Below are positions 36,949 to 45,278 of a stretch of 64,000 nucleotides of DNA, one piece after another (positions within the stretch are counted from its first letter, which is position 1; each line of letters starts with the position of its first letter). Source of the DNA: Agrobacterium genomosp. 13 str. CFBP 6927 (GTDB lineage: Bacteria; Pseudomonadota; Alphaproteobacteria; Rhizobiales; Rhizobiaceae); NCBI GenBank assembly GCA_900012615.1, contig LT009756.1, forward strand, positions 1,700,567-1,764,566, given 5' to 3'. Under the pieces are notes generated by a model, which saw only the letters and a program-made list of their open reading frames with translations, did no database searches and was not told the origin of the DNA. Both the position numbers and the translations under genes were made by a program.

Positions 36949-37430
36949 TGGCCGCGATATTGGGAAAGATTGCGAAAAGCGCCGTTATGGCGCTTCTTTT
37001 TTTCACACTCGCGGGCGTCGCGCAGGCTCAGCAGCAGACCTTTGCCTCCGAGCCCCTGACAATTGAAACCGCGTCCGGCAAAAACCACAACTTCATAGCG
37101 GAACTCGCCCTCAATAATGCCCAGCGCGAGCAGGGCCTGATGTTCCGCAAATCCATGCCGCTTGAAAACGGCATGCTGTTCGACTTTGGCCAGGAGCGGG
37201 ACGTGGCCATGTGGATGAGGAACACCCTCATTCCGCTCGATATGCTGTTCATCGCCCGGGACGGGCGCATCACCCATATCCACGAAAACGCTGTCCCCCA
37301 CTCGGAAGCGATCATCAGCTCCCGCGGGGCGATAAAATTCGTGCTTGAACTGAATGGCGGCACCGCCAGGCGTTATGGCATCAAGCCGGGGGACATGGTC
37401 CGCAGTGCCCAGATCGGCAACCGGAAATGA
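36948..37430 (+). CDS. DUF192 family exported protein
   Basis: A signal peptide (AVMALLFFTLAGVAQAQ) precedes the DUF192 domain with NAQREQGLMFRKSMPLENGM, MWMRNTLIPLDMLFI and the C-terminal KFVLELNGGTARRYGIKPGD. The family has no firm function. 160 residues. It overlaps the double-CSD gene (TGATG), so both come from one transcript. Confidence 0.92.
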   Translation: MAAILGKIAKSAVMALLFFTLAGVAQAQQQTFASEPLTIETASGKNHNFIAELALNNAQREQGLMFRKSMPLENGMLFDFGQERDVAMWMRNTLIPLDMLFIARDGRITHIHENAVPHSEAIISSRGAIKFVLELNGGTARRYGIKPGDMVRSAQIGNRK

Positions 37431-37452
37431 TGTTGCCGCGTTAATACATCTG

Positions 37453-37481
37453 AAAAAGCCGGACGACACCTCGCCCGGCTT
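37453..37481 (-). terminator. Terminator of the BON-domain gene
   Basis: The stem CCGGCTT/AAGCCGG reads on the minus strand into TTTTTC, just after the BON-domain gene stop and facing the end of the DUF192 gene; it may act for both. Confidence 0.6.
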
Positions 37482-37489
37482 GCAGGATA

Positions 37490-37738
37490 TTAATAAACCG
37501 GCTCGATATGGCTCAAAATCCGGCAATTGGAGATGGAGGCGGCAAGATTGATGGCGATATCGATCGCCTCGACCGAATCAGCCGTGCCTTCCAGATAGAT
37601 CACGTCATTTTCGACGATTGCGGAAATCCGCGACTTCTCAAGTCCCGTTTCAAAGGCCAGCGCCGAAGTGATCGCCTGGCATACGCCAGCCATGCGGTCG
37701 CCGAAGAAGCTTTCCTGAATACCTGACAAATTGAACAT
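37490..37738 (-). CDS. Small BON-domain protein
   Basis: The 82-residue product is nearly all one BON domain (ITSALAFETGLEKSRISAIV then VIYLEGTADSVEAIDIAINL with the conserved glycine). No signal peptide is seen, unlike OsmY, so it is probably cytoplasmic. BON domains bind phospholipid or mediate stress-related envelope contacts. Four helically phased TTCATC repeats lie 49-88 bp before its start. Confidence 0.85.
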   Translation of the reverse strand: MFNLSGIQESFFGDRMAGVCQAITSALAFETGLEKSRISAIVENDVIYLEGTADSVEAIDIAINLAASISNCRILSHIEPVY

Positions 37739-37786
37739 CTGCGTTCTCCTTCTTATGGACTTTACAACGCGCCAATAGCGGTTTTG

Positions 37787-37826
37787 TTCATCTCCGGTTC
37801 ATCATTTCGTTCATCTTCCATTCATC
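37787..37826. promoter_or_regulatory. Four helically phased TTCATC repeats
   Basis: TTCATC occurs at 37787, 37798, 37810 and 37821, spaced 11, 12 and 11 bp, that is one DNA turn. This arrangement is what OmpR/PhoB-type response regulators bind. It lies between the divergent BON-domain and DUF982 genes and could serve either; the regulator is unknown. Confidence 0.6.
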
Positions 37827-37848
37827 TTGGAAAATTGGAACCCCCTCA

Positions 37849-37871
37849 CCGATCACATTTTAGGTGATCGG
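37849..37871. promoter_or_regulatory. Perfect inverted repeat CCGATCAC-N7-GTGATCGG
   Basis: Eight-base arms around ATTTTAG, in the BON-DUF982 intergenic region and close to the phased TTCATC repeats. No T-run follows, so an operator is more likely than a terminator. Confidence 0.5.
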
Positions 37872-37951
37872 GAACCATTTCGTGAGGCGGGCATTTCGCG
37901 CATGGGAGAGAAAACGGCCTTCAAGGCACATGAAACAGGGAGGAGAATGAC

Positions 37952-38221
37952 ATGCTGATAAACAGAACGGAGCCGTGTCACCACGCCTCGTGGATGAAGC
38001 CGGTGGCGATCCATCTGCCGCTCTGCGTCGCCGTGGAGATTTACAGCCCCCTGGTGGCGCTGGACATGCTGATGTACCGCTGGCCCGAGGAACACGGCCC
38101 GGAATATGAGGAAGCACGCAGGAACTGCCTCGATGCTATCGCCGGCAGGTGCGACATCGAAAAGGCGCGGGAATCGTTTCTCGTCGCAAGCAGTCACGCG
38201 CATATCCTGAACATCCACTAA
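37952..38221 (+). CDS. DUF982 family protein
   Basis: An 89-residue protein with the DUF982 pattern: PVAIHLPLCVAVEIYSPLVA, then LMYRWPEEHGPEYEEARRNC and DIEKARESFLVASSHAHIL. The family is largely confined to Rhizobiales, occurs in many paralogues, and has no known function. GGGAGGAGAATGAC directly precedes the ATG, a very strong ribosome-binding site. A terminator follows at 38248. Confidence 0.85.
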   Translation: MLINRTEPCHHASWMKPVAIHLPLCVAVEIYSPLVALDMLMYRWPEEHGPEYEEARRNCLDAIAGRCDIEKARESFLVASSHAHILNIH

Positions 38222-38247
38222 AGTTCATTGGCACTAATGATGACTGG

Positions 38248-38274
38248 GCCCTTCTCGACGGAGGGCTTTTCTTT
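38248..38274 (+). terminator. Probable terminator of the DUF982 gene
   Basis: Stem GCCCT/AGGGC with a nine-base loop, followed by TTTTCTTT, 26 bp after the stop codon. Confidence 0.55.
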
Positions 38275-38383
38275 GCCGCCGGACCGGCGCTACGGTGCCG
38301 TTTCCCGCACCCGCACCCTGCCCGCCTGTCGATGATGACATGTAACTGTCACTCAAACGTTATAATCGGCAGGAACGAATTCC

Positions 38384-39580
38384 ATGGAATCGGTTGGCGG
38401 ACAGACCGCCGAAAGCTTGGGAGTGGGACTGGCCAGCATGGAAACTGTTTTTGCCCTTTGCGCAATTCTGCTCCTCGCCTTCAATCTTCTCGGCATTGTT
38501 CTCGCCGGCTGGCGCCTGACAAGACGAGACATGGAAAACGAGCTCGTGCGACAGAGACCGCCGGTCTCGCTGGTGGTCCCGCTGCGCGGCGTCGAAAACT
38601 TCACACCATTGACACTCTCCCGGGCCTTCGAGCTCGACTGGCCGGACTATGAACTGCTGTTCTGCGTCGCCGACGAATTCGATCCCGTGATCGAGGAAGT
38701 GCGAAAGGCAAGCGCCGCCTCCCCCGCAGTGTCCGCACAATTGCTGATCGGCGACGACCGCATAAGCGCCAATCCGAAACTGAATAATTGCGTCAAGGGC
38801 TGGCGCGCCGCCCGCCACGAATGGGTCATTCTGGCCGATTCGAACGTGCTGATGCCGCAATCCTATATCACCACCATGATGTCGGCCTGGCGGCAGGATA
38901 GCGGGCTCGTCTGCTCGCCGCCGCTCGGCTCCCGGCCGGCAGGTTTCTGGGCGCATGTGGAATGCGCCTTCCTCAACGGCTCGCAGGCCCGCTGGCAATA
39001 TGCGGCGGAAGCGATCGGCATGGGTTTTGCGCAGGGCAAATCGATGTTGTGGAACAAACCGTTTCTGGAGGAACATGGCGGCATTCGCGCGCTCGCTGCT
39101 GAAATTGCCGAGGACGCCGCCTCGACCAAGCTGGTCAGAAATGCCGGCCGCAAGGTGCACCTGGTCTCAGCCCCCTTCGAGCAGCCACTCGGCCAGCGTC
39201 ATGCCGGCGAGATCTGGTCGCGCCAGACCCGCTGGGCGCGGCTGCGACGCGTGACCTTCCCGCAATATTTCGCTCCGGAAATCCTGACCGGCGCGCTTCC
39301 CCCGCTTCTCTTCGCGCTCGCAGCCGCCATCGCTGTCGATGCCGACCTCACGCTCACCACTCTTGCCGTCCTTACCCTCATATACGGCCCGGAACTGGTG
39401 CTGACAGCGCTCAATGGATGGCCGATATCTCTCCATACCCTGCCGGCGATGATCGCGCGGGATGTAATCATGCCATTTGTATGGGTGCGCAGCTGGGTCG
39501 GCAGTGCGGTGGCCTGGCGCGGCAATGTCATGACGATCGGCACGGCCGAAAGTACCCTTGCCGGGCCATCAGCAGACTGA
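38384..39580 (+). CDS. Ceramide glucosyltransferase-like glycosyltransferase (GT21)
   Basis: A membrane-bound GT2/GT21-like enzyme of 398 residues. An N-terminal anchor (FALCAILLLAFNLLGIVLAGW) precedes the catalytic domain with VSLVVPLRGVE, the substrate D in LLFCVADEFDP, the metal D in VILADSNVLM, and the (R/Q)xxRW motif in SRQTRWARLRR; C-terminal spans follow. This order is that of ceramide glucosyltransferases. Agrobacterium is known to make glycosylceramide-like or glucuronosyl lipids with such enzymes; the acceptor here is inferred only from the family. Confidence 0.85.
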   Translation: MESVGGQTAESLGVGLASMETVFALCAILLLAFNLLGIVLAGWRLTRRDMENELVRQRPPVSLVVPLRGVENFTPLTLSRAFELDWPDYELLFCVADEFDPVIEEVRKASAASPAVSAQLLIGDDRISANPKLNNCVKGWRAARHEWVILADSNVLMPQSYITTMMSAWRQDSGLVCSPPLGSRPAGFWAHVECAFLNGSQARWQYAAEAIGMGFAQGKSMLWNKPFLEEHGGIRALAAEIAEDAASTKLVRNAGRKVHLVSAPFEQPLGQRHAGEIWSRQTRWARLRRVTFPQYFAPEILTGALPPLLFALAAAIAVDADLTLTTLAVLTLIYGPELVLTALNGWPISLHTLPAMIARDVIMPFVWVRSWVGSAVAWRGNVMTIGTAESTLAGPSAD

Positions 39581-39633
39581 ACAGAAGCTTGTTTGAAGAG
39601 GTTACGCCGGCAAGCTGATGTCTTGCTTTAAAA

Positions 39634-39710
<77 letters not shown>

Positions 39711-39976
39711 CCGAGGCGATGGCTGGGGAATACACGGTTCACCCAAACTCCGCAACAGGGAAATTCATCTTTGTTCAGCCATTATCCCCATCGGCAAAAC
39801 CTGGTGCCTACGTGGCAAGAGCGCGAAAGGAAAGCGCGGGATAATCGTCTTGACTCTCACATGAAGTCGGTCCATTTCAAATTCAGCGTTCCTGACACGA
39901 TTTGGTTATTCTATTCAGGTACGTGAATAGTAATCCGGGGTGCTACGCCCCACCGCCCAACCGGAGCAGTTTCGAC

Positions 39977-40282
39977 ATGTCTGCGAAGATTTACCGCCCT
40001 GCAAAAACCGCCATGCAATCCGGCAAGGCGAAGACCAATGTCTGGGTTCTGGAATTCGACGCCGAGGTTCCGCGCAAGATCGATCCGATCATGGGCTACA
40101 CCTCCAGTTCCGACATGAAGCAGCAGGTCAAGCTGACATTCGAAACGCAGGAACAGGCCGAAGCCTACGCACAGCGCAAGGGCATCGAATACCGCGTCAT
40201 TCAGCCGAAGGAAGCGACACGCAAGGTGGTTTCCTACACCGACAATTTCCGTTTCAACCGCACCCAGCCCTGGACGCACTGA
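39977..40282 (+). CDS. NADH dehydrogenase accessory subunit, NDUFS4-like (ETC complex I subunit)
   Basis: The 101-residue protein matches the alphaproteobacterial NDUFS4/NDUFA4-like supernumerary complex I subunit: start MSAKIYRPAKTAMQSGKAKT, WVLEFDAEVPRKIDPIMGYTS (given in its typical order), then TFETQEQAEAYAQRKGIEY and the C-terminal YTDNFRFNRTQPWTH. The start at 39977 gives the family N-terminus; an upstream in-frame extension does not resemble it. It is the last clear core gene before the island. Confidence 0.9.
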   Translation: MSAKIYRPAKTAMQSGKAKTNVWVLEFDAEVPRKIDPIMGYTSSSDMKQQVKLTFETQEQAEAYAQRKGIEYRVIQPKEATRKVVSYTDNFRFNRTQPWTH

Positions 40283-40330
40283 AACAGGACGATCAAAGTT
40301 TTTGCCGGAGCATCGATTGCCCGGCATGAC

Positions 40331-40407
40331 GGCCCCTTAGCTCAACTGGATAGAGCAACTGCCTTCTAAGCAGTAGGTCGCAGGTTCGAGTCCTGCAGGG
40401 GTCGCCA
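40331..40407 (+). tRNA. tRNA-Arg (anticodon TCT)
   Basis: A 77-base cloverleaf with encoded CCA: acceptor GGCCCCT/AGGGGTC (one G-T pair), D arm GCTCAACTGGATAGAGC, anticodon loop CTTCTAA and T arm GCAGGTTCGAGTCCTGC. Its 3' end abuts accessory DNA, so it may be the integration site of the island that follows. Confidence 0.98.
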
Positions 40408-40659
40408 CATTTCTAGAACACAAAATCAACGCTTATCCGACATACAGTGATTTCGCTGGTTTGGTTTGTCCCTGCGCTGGTTGATCGGGGCAACTCGCGG
40501 CATTTGATTTGGGCATCTTCGATTTTTCCTACTTATACTCATTTCGCGCCACGGCTCGAGACCTCGAGCCCGAGGCCAGCGACGACGCGCGTGCGAGGAA
40601 AATGGTGCATACCCGGTCGAATCCACTGCCTGGCGGCGCGGACGGCCGCCGGGAGAGCG
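40408..40659. other. Gap between tRNA-Arg and the OLD nuclease
   Basis: About 250 bp without a convincing gene. A run of GC-rich inverted words (CTCGAGACCTCGAG near 40555) is the only visible structure. No integrase remnant could be recognised. Confidence 0.4.
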
Positions 40660-41199
40660 TCACGCGAGGGCTTTGTTAACTGCGGCGAAAAGCGTTTCGA
40701 ACTGCTTCACCTCGTCACCAGTAAGATCGGCCGCAGTGTGATCTTTGCTCCATCTCAAGAACGCTTTTGCAAGGCGGTACTTTTTGAAGTCCTTAATCTC
40801 TTTGGTGAAAATATCGACGATCGGTCTGTCGGAGTTCTTGGCTTCTATTGCCCCGACATCGATGCCAAACTCGACCTTGGCGATATCGATCAGGGTTTTA
40901 CGGAGGAGGTCCTCAATTTCAGAAGTCTTTACTTTGGAGATGAGGAAATCGTCAGTCCTTAGGATCGCCTTCTGCTTGAGCGTATGGGTCAGAACATCAT
41001 GGCTCGCGACGGTGTCGCCCGCCCTGTCCGAGTCAAGTAGTGCCGCAACCTTCAGATTGTTCGCATGGAGGATCGTCGCAAAATAGGCGATCTTACTGGC
41101 AGTGCCAGCCGGGATCATCGCAATTTTGTTGTCGAGATGGGTCTTCGATGCGGCCTCAAGAAGAGCGGACAGAGCGTCGATATACCAATAGTCGGTCAA
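40660..41199 (-). CDS. OLD-family nuclease, Toprim part (separated from its ATPase by a frameshift)
   Basis: This 179-residue frame continues the ATPase frame at 41196 in the -1 register. It has the Toprim pattern with TDYWYIDALSALLE at the start and AALLDSDRAGD (the DxD metal site). The Toprim glutamate, expected in the sequence ILEGLTDYW, is encoded only if reading passes in from the upstream ATPase frame, because the first usable start here (TTG 41199) is after it. A free-standing product would therefore lack a catalytic residue. The C-terminal helical region is ordinary for OLD nucleases. Confidence 0.85.
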   Translation of the reverse strand: MTDYWYIDALSALLEAASKTHLDNKIAMIPAGTASKIAYFATILHANNLKVAALLDSDRAGDTVASHDVLTHTLKQKAILRTDDFLISKVKTSEIEDLLRKTLIDIAKVEFGIDVGAIEAKNSDRPIVDIFTKEIKDFKKYRLAKAFLRWSKDHTAADLTGDEVKQFETLFAAVNKALA

Positions 41200-42686
41200 C
41201 CCTTCGAGTATGAAGTTCTTTTTTTCGTGAACAGGCTTTGAGCCAAATCGTAGCCGAGTGCCTCCTGAAGCGGCAGGAGGCCAGCAGGATCGTTGGAGGT
41301 GACGGTGGTATGTACCTTCGTTCCGATACTCCGATCGGTCATCTCAACGACGCGGACCAAATCAAGTTCGCCACTACCGACGAGGAAAGGCGAGTGGGTG
41401 GTGAAGATTGTCTGGTTGTTTTCCGCCAAACGGGAGATCGTCTTTTGAAACTCTCGCTGCTTCAGGGCGTGCAAGCTGACGCCAGGCTCATCGAGCAAAA
41501 GGATCGCATTGCTGAAATTATCTTGTGCCTCGGCGAAGAATACGACGAAGAATGAAACTAACCACTGGAAGCCCTCTGAACGCTGATCAAGCTCGACCGA
41601 TACCCCCAGATCGTCTTCCACCACAACCTTGAGGTACTGGCCATCGGCGAAAACTCGAAGTCTGTCCGCCTCAGCACGAGTGGGATCGGGGTTCCAGATC
41701 GTGCGGATTTCCCGTGTGAGCATAGCGCTGGCCGCGTCAAGCTGATAGTGGCGCTCATCGGTTTTCCGCTCGATGGTCGCAAGGTTCTGCTGACTGCCGT
41801 CCTGCCGCTGTTGGTCGGTGACAGTACCTGCTGCTGCCAACTCCTGCGCCGTGAAACCGAGCAGTTTGAGAAGACAAAGATTTCCATAGTCGTACTTCTC
41901 GTCGTCCATGAGCTTCTTGGATTGACGCTCATGCAGATGCGCCAAATGAATGCGCGGACGAACCCGAAAGTAATTGCTCGAGAGAACAAAAACCGGCAGG
42001 CGCGAATGAAGCGTGGAGAGAACTTCATCCAGTTCGTCAGCTTCATCGATCGACGCCAACGCTGAATCGTAACTCTTTTCGACGGCCGACCCTTCATCGA
42101 TTGAGGTCAAGCTTTTCCGCAACCATGTGCGGATTTTTGTGCGGTCATCTTTTGAAAGATGCCGCCTGGGATTCATTCCTTCCAGTACCCTCGCCAACTC
42201 GTCGAGCGCCTTTGTGGTTTCTGTCCCGGTCTCCTCGAGGCTTCTCTTGTCGATATGTGTTGCGACCCGGTCAAGCGCCTTCTGGACCTCAGAAAGCGCG
42301 ACGCCTGACTTCGCCAAGTCTGTACTGTGAATTCCTGAGTTGTCGAGATACCTCGTTAAAGTATAGGCTGTCACCTTGTTGCGATAATTCTCAGGCAAAG
42401 CATCCCGGTCGTCTTCATCAAGATCAAAAGTAGCTGCAACAACTGGAACCTTCTTCGGATCGACTTTCCCGGTTTTGATGTCACTGAAAAGAGACCTGGG
42501 ATAGTCGCGGAGGGCGTCTAACTGAGGCACATCCTTGGGGCGATTTAACTGCTGGATGGCCTGTAAGATTGCCGACTTACCTGCCTCATTGGGACCAACG
42601 AGGATGGTCTTCTCGCGTTCGACGTCGATAATACCGGTATCCTTGATGCTGCGATAGTTGGTAACTCGCACAGTTTTGAGCTTCAC
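41196..42686 (-). CDS. OLD-family ATP-dependent nuclease, ATPase part
   Basis: The 496-residue frame is an SMC/OLD-type AAA ATPase: MKLKTVRVTNYRSIKDTG, Walker A VGPNEAGKSAILQAI, a long central insert, Walker B/D-loop ILLLDEPGVSLHALKQRE and H-loop IFTTHSPFLV. It stops at ACT-TCA-TAC-TCG-AAG-GGT-TGA just beyond an A7 tract; adding one A restores FILEGLTDYW and fuses it to the Toprim frame, giving about 670 residues, a usual OLD length. OLD nucleases act in phage defence, alone or with a UvrD-type helicase as in Gabija. A helicase gene lies 500 bp away, on the opposite strand. Confidence 0.88.
   Translation of the reverse strand: MKLKTVRVTNYRSIKDTGIIDVEREKTILVGPNEAGKSAILQAIQQLNRPKDVPQLDALRDYPRSLFSDIKTGKVDPKKVPVVAATFDLDEDDRDALPENYRNKVTAYTLTRYLDNSGIHSTDLAKSGVALSEVQKALDRVATHIDKRSLEETGTETTKALDELARVLEGMNPRRHLSKDDRTKIRTWLRKSLTSIDEGSAVEKSYDSALASIDEADELDEVLSTLHSRLPVFVLSSNYFRVRPRIHLAHLHERQSKKLMDDEKYDYGNLCLLKLLGFTAQELAAAGTVTDQQRQDGSQQNLATIERKTDERHYQLDAASAMLTREIRTIWNPDPTRAEADRLRVFADGQYLKVVVEDDLGVSVELDQRSEGFQWLVSFFVVFFAEAQDNFSNAILLLDEPGVSLHALKQREFQKTISRLAENNQTIFTTHSPFLVGSGELDLVRVVEMTDRSIGTKVHTTVTSNDPAGLLPLQEALGYDLAQSLFTKKRTSYSKG
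41219..41225 (-). other. A7 slip tract joining the two OLD frames
   Basis: On the minus strand the codons are ACG-AAA-AAA-AGA. A transcript with eight A residues, or a -1 ribosomal step, reads ACG-AAA-AAA-AAG and continues into the Toprim frame. The tract is not phased as a canonical X-XXY-YYZ ribosomal site, so polymerase slippage or a fixed one-base deletion are likelier. Confidence 0.6.
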
Positions 42687-43184
42687 TCGACCCCTCCAGC
42701 TTTACATACTGATTTCATGCTTCACCGAAGCGCGGTCTTTTGCAAGCCTGCCGGGCAATCGTTTACGAAATTGGTTGTGGAATGGGTTGGACGAACTCGT
42801 TTTTCGCGAATGGATTTAGCTGAGACAGCCTCCGTCTTAAACTGATTCACGGGCGCTGATGGCCACCAGTATAGCGCTCGCCGATCAGCTCCCTGGTGAT
42901 GATGACAACTCGCTGTCGAACGGGATGCCGTAGACGGATCGCGTTAACTTTTATCTCAGTCCGACAATCGGCTAAGTTACGGATGACTCTGCTTGCGTTG
43001 CATTCATGTGCTCCAATTTCATTGGAAAAACCTAACTCGGCGTCTAGGAAACCGGTAGCAGACCAGCCAGGTGTTTTTTCGAGGTCGGTCGGTAGAGGAC
43101 AGGGAATGACGCTTGCCCCAGCGACTTGATCTGAAAACCGGCTGGAACTAGGGTCAGCCCGCTAGAAAATAAGGAAAGTACTTC
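42687..43184. other. Divergent intergenic region between OLD nuclease and helicase genes
   Basis: About 500 bp that must hold both promoters. It contains only a 24-codon ORF (42859-42933) with no support. No strong hairpin, tRNA or repeat is visible. The gap is longer than needed for two promoters, so it may be the scar of a lost gene or hold an undetected small RNA. Confidence 0.4.
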
Positions 43185-45278
43185 ATGCCAGTAACCTTCA
43201 TCCCCACTATCGGGCGGCGCGAGAACGATGCGGTTGCGAACAGCTTGGTTCGGGCTGTTCGTGCGGGAGAAGTATTTGGACATGCCGAAAAGATCGTCCT
43301 CTATGCCGGGTGGCCGCAGGTCAAAGATTACGACGGCCGCACGCATAGTTCAGACCTGACGGTTGTGGGTGAAGCGCAGGGTATCAAACTCGTCAAGATT
43401 TCATTGTCGTCCGACAGGGTGGATGTGAAGCGTGATGCCGTCAGCATCCTTCAAGCGGCCGCAACCACCGAATCCCTGATGGCCAAAAGTCTGCAGCTCA
43501 AAAAGAAGCGTCGGTTGATTTTTGATGTCGTTCCGATCATCTACGCCCCGAACCTTGATACGAATCAATTTGACAACGAGGAAGTCGAGTTCGCGGGCAG
43601 CGACAGCGAACTCTTCCGCCTCCTCAAGCAAGAAAGCGGCCCGCTCGACAGTGCTCAGATTGCAGAGGTTCAAGCCATTATCGAAGGCGCAAAAGCGCTT
43701 GGACAGATATTGGATGCCGATGAAGACGAAGAAGTCCACCCAGTTGCCAGAGCATATCGCGACCTCGAAGCAGTTATTTACAATTTCGATGCAACACAGA
43801 GGTCAGTTGCACTAACCGCTATTCAAGGACCCCAACGAATTCGTGGTTTGGCTGGCACTGGTAAAACCGTCATCCTCGCGATGAAGGCGGCGCTCGCACA
43901 CATCGAAAATCCAAACGCTAAGATTCTAATCACATACTACACTCGAAGTCTGCGAGATATTATTGAGCGATTGATTACAAGGTTTCACCGGCACTTTGCC
44001 GAGGTCGACCCAAACTGGGATAACGTCCATGTTCGCCATGGTTGGGGACGCCAGAATTTGCCTGGCGTCTACCGAGATACCTGTATCCGCGCAGGCGTCT
44101 CGCCAAAGTCGTACAATGATGTAAGCAACGTTAGCGATCCGTTTGGCACAGTATGCCGCGACTTGGTCGATCGAGGCGTCATTGCTTCGTATTACGATGT
44201 TATTTTGGTGGATGAAGGCCAAGACTTTCCCGACGGCTTCTATCAAATGTGTTTCTATCTTGCGAAAGGCGACCGCGACCGGAAGCAGATCATTTGGGCA
44301 TATGATGAGTTGCAGAACGTTTTCGACGTGAAAGTTCGAGAACCGGAACAGCTGTTTGGAAACGATACTGATGGCCAACCTCGCATCTCCCTGACCCGCA
44401 GCCTGCCGGGTGGAACGGAGACCAATGACTTCGTTCTCCAACGCTCATATCGAAATCAACGCGACGTATTGATCCTTGCGCATGCGGTGGGCTTCGGCAT
44501 CTACGGTGAAATTGTCCAAATGCTTGAGAACGCCAAACACTGGGAAGACGTCGGCTATGACGTTGTTTCAGGGACTTTCACAGCGGGAAGCGAGAACGTT
44601 GTGGAGCGTCCGACTGTGAACAGTCCCAGCGTCTTGCACACCCCTGCAGACGTCCCGATCATTCGAGGCCAATCGGCAACATCCTTCGACGAGGAGGTTC
44701 AAGCCGCAGTAGCGGAGGTGAGGTCGTTCATTGGGAAGGGCATACATCCACATCAAATCTTAGTGGTGAGCTTGGATGATCGCACGGCGAGAAGTTACTT
44801 CACGAAGATTTCTGACCAGCTTTTAGCCTTTGGAATACCGTGCAACAACATTCTTATCGACAAATACAGCGAACCGCCATTCCGGATAGACGGGAAGGTG
44901 ACACTGAGCACTGTCTACCGCGCCAAGGGAAATGAGGCCGCGGTCGTGATCGTGGTCGGTGCCGACGCGGCCTCGTTGAAGACGAGAACCGGTCGCAATA
45001 AGCTATTTGTCGCGTTTACTCGTACTAAGGGATGGCTACGTGTTTTTGGCCTTGCAACGAAGACCTTCTCGCAATTGGCGCTGGAGATTAATGCAGCCGT
45101 CGCCAATAGTCCGCGCCTAACTTTCACAATGCCAAACATGAGCCAACTCAATACGATTCAACGTGGCCTAGAGGAGAAGCATGCTCGTTTGGTCGAGGCC
45201 AAGCGTCGAATGGAGCGTTTGAGGAATGAACTCAATCTATCCGCTGAGGACATGGCGAGCTTGGTCGAGGATGACTAA
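43185..45278 (+). CDS. Superfamily 1 helicase (UvrD/DUF2075-like, ATP-binding)
   Basis: The 697-residue protein has an N-terminal ~210 residues of unclear fold, then SF1 helicase motifs: Q-like FDATQRSVALTAIQG, Walker A RGLAGTGKTVILAMKAAL, Walker B ILVDEGQDFPDGFYQM, motif IV LQRSYRNQRDVLILA, motif V LSTVYRAKGNEAAVVIVVG and motif VI LFVAFTRTKGWLRVFG. The last ~60 residues are a charged coiled-coil (RGLEEKHARLVEAKRRMERL). AAGGAAAG precedes the ATG. Its TAA overlaps the ATG of the next gene, so the two products are coupled. Such helicase pairs are common in defence islands. Confidence 0.88.
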   Translation: MPVTFIPTIGRRENDAVANSLVRAVRAGEVFGHAEKIVLYAGWPQVKDYDGRTHSSDLTVVGEAQGIKLVKISLSSDRVDVKRDAVSILQAAATTESLMAKSLQLKKKRRLIFDVVPIIYAPNLDTNQFDNEEVEFAGSDSELFRLLKQESGPLDSAQIAEVQAIIEGAKALGQILDADEDEEVHPVARAYRDLEAVIYNFDATQRSVALTAIQGPQRIRGLAGTGKTVILAMKAALAHIENPNAKILITYYTRSLRDIIERLITRFHRHFAEVDPNWDNVHVRHGWGRQNLPGVYRDTCIRAGVSPKSYNDVSNVSDPFGTVCRDLVDRGVIASYYDVILVDEGQDFPDGFYQMCFYLAKGDRDRKQIIWAYDELQNVFDVKVREPEQLFGNDTDGQPRISLTRSLPGGTETNDFVLQRSYRNQRDVLILAHAVGFGIYGEIVQMLENAKHWEDVGYDVVSGTFTAGSENVVERPTVNSPSVLHTPADVPIIRGQSATSFDEEVQAAVAEVRSFIGKGIHPHQILVVSLDDRTARSYFTKISDQLLAFGIPCNNILIDKYSEPPFRIDGKVTLSTVYRAKGNEAAVVIVVGADAASLKTRTGRNKLFVAFTRTKGWLRVFGLATKTFSQLALEINAAVANSPRLTFTMPNMSQLNTIQRGLEEKHARLVEAKRRMERLRNELNLSAEDMASLVEDD

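Noticed and set aside
41219-41225. A canonical -1 ribosomal frameshift site (A-AAA-AAG)
   Set aside because: The heptamer is present but the zero frame reads ACG-AAA-AAA-AGA, so the P/A-site codons are not in the X-XXY-YYZ phase. Polymerase slippage or an indel fits better.
42859-42933. 24-codon ORF in the OLD-helicase gap
   Set aside because: Too short, without a ribosome-binding site or any similarity that I can recognise.
40660-45278. A firm call of a Gabija system
   Set aside because: GajA and GajB are normally in one operon; here the OLD nuclease and the helicase diverge and the helicase has a different layout with a DUF2290-like partner. Kept only as a hypothesis.
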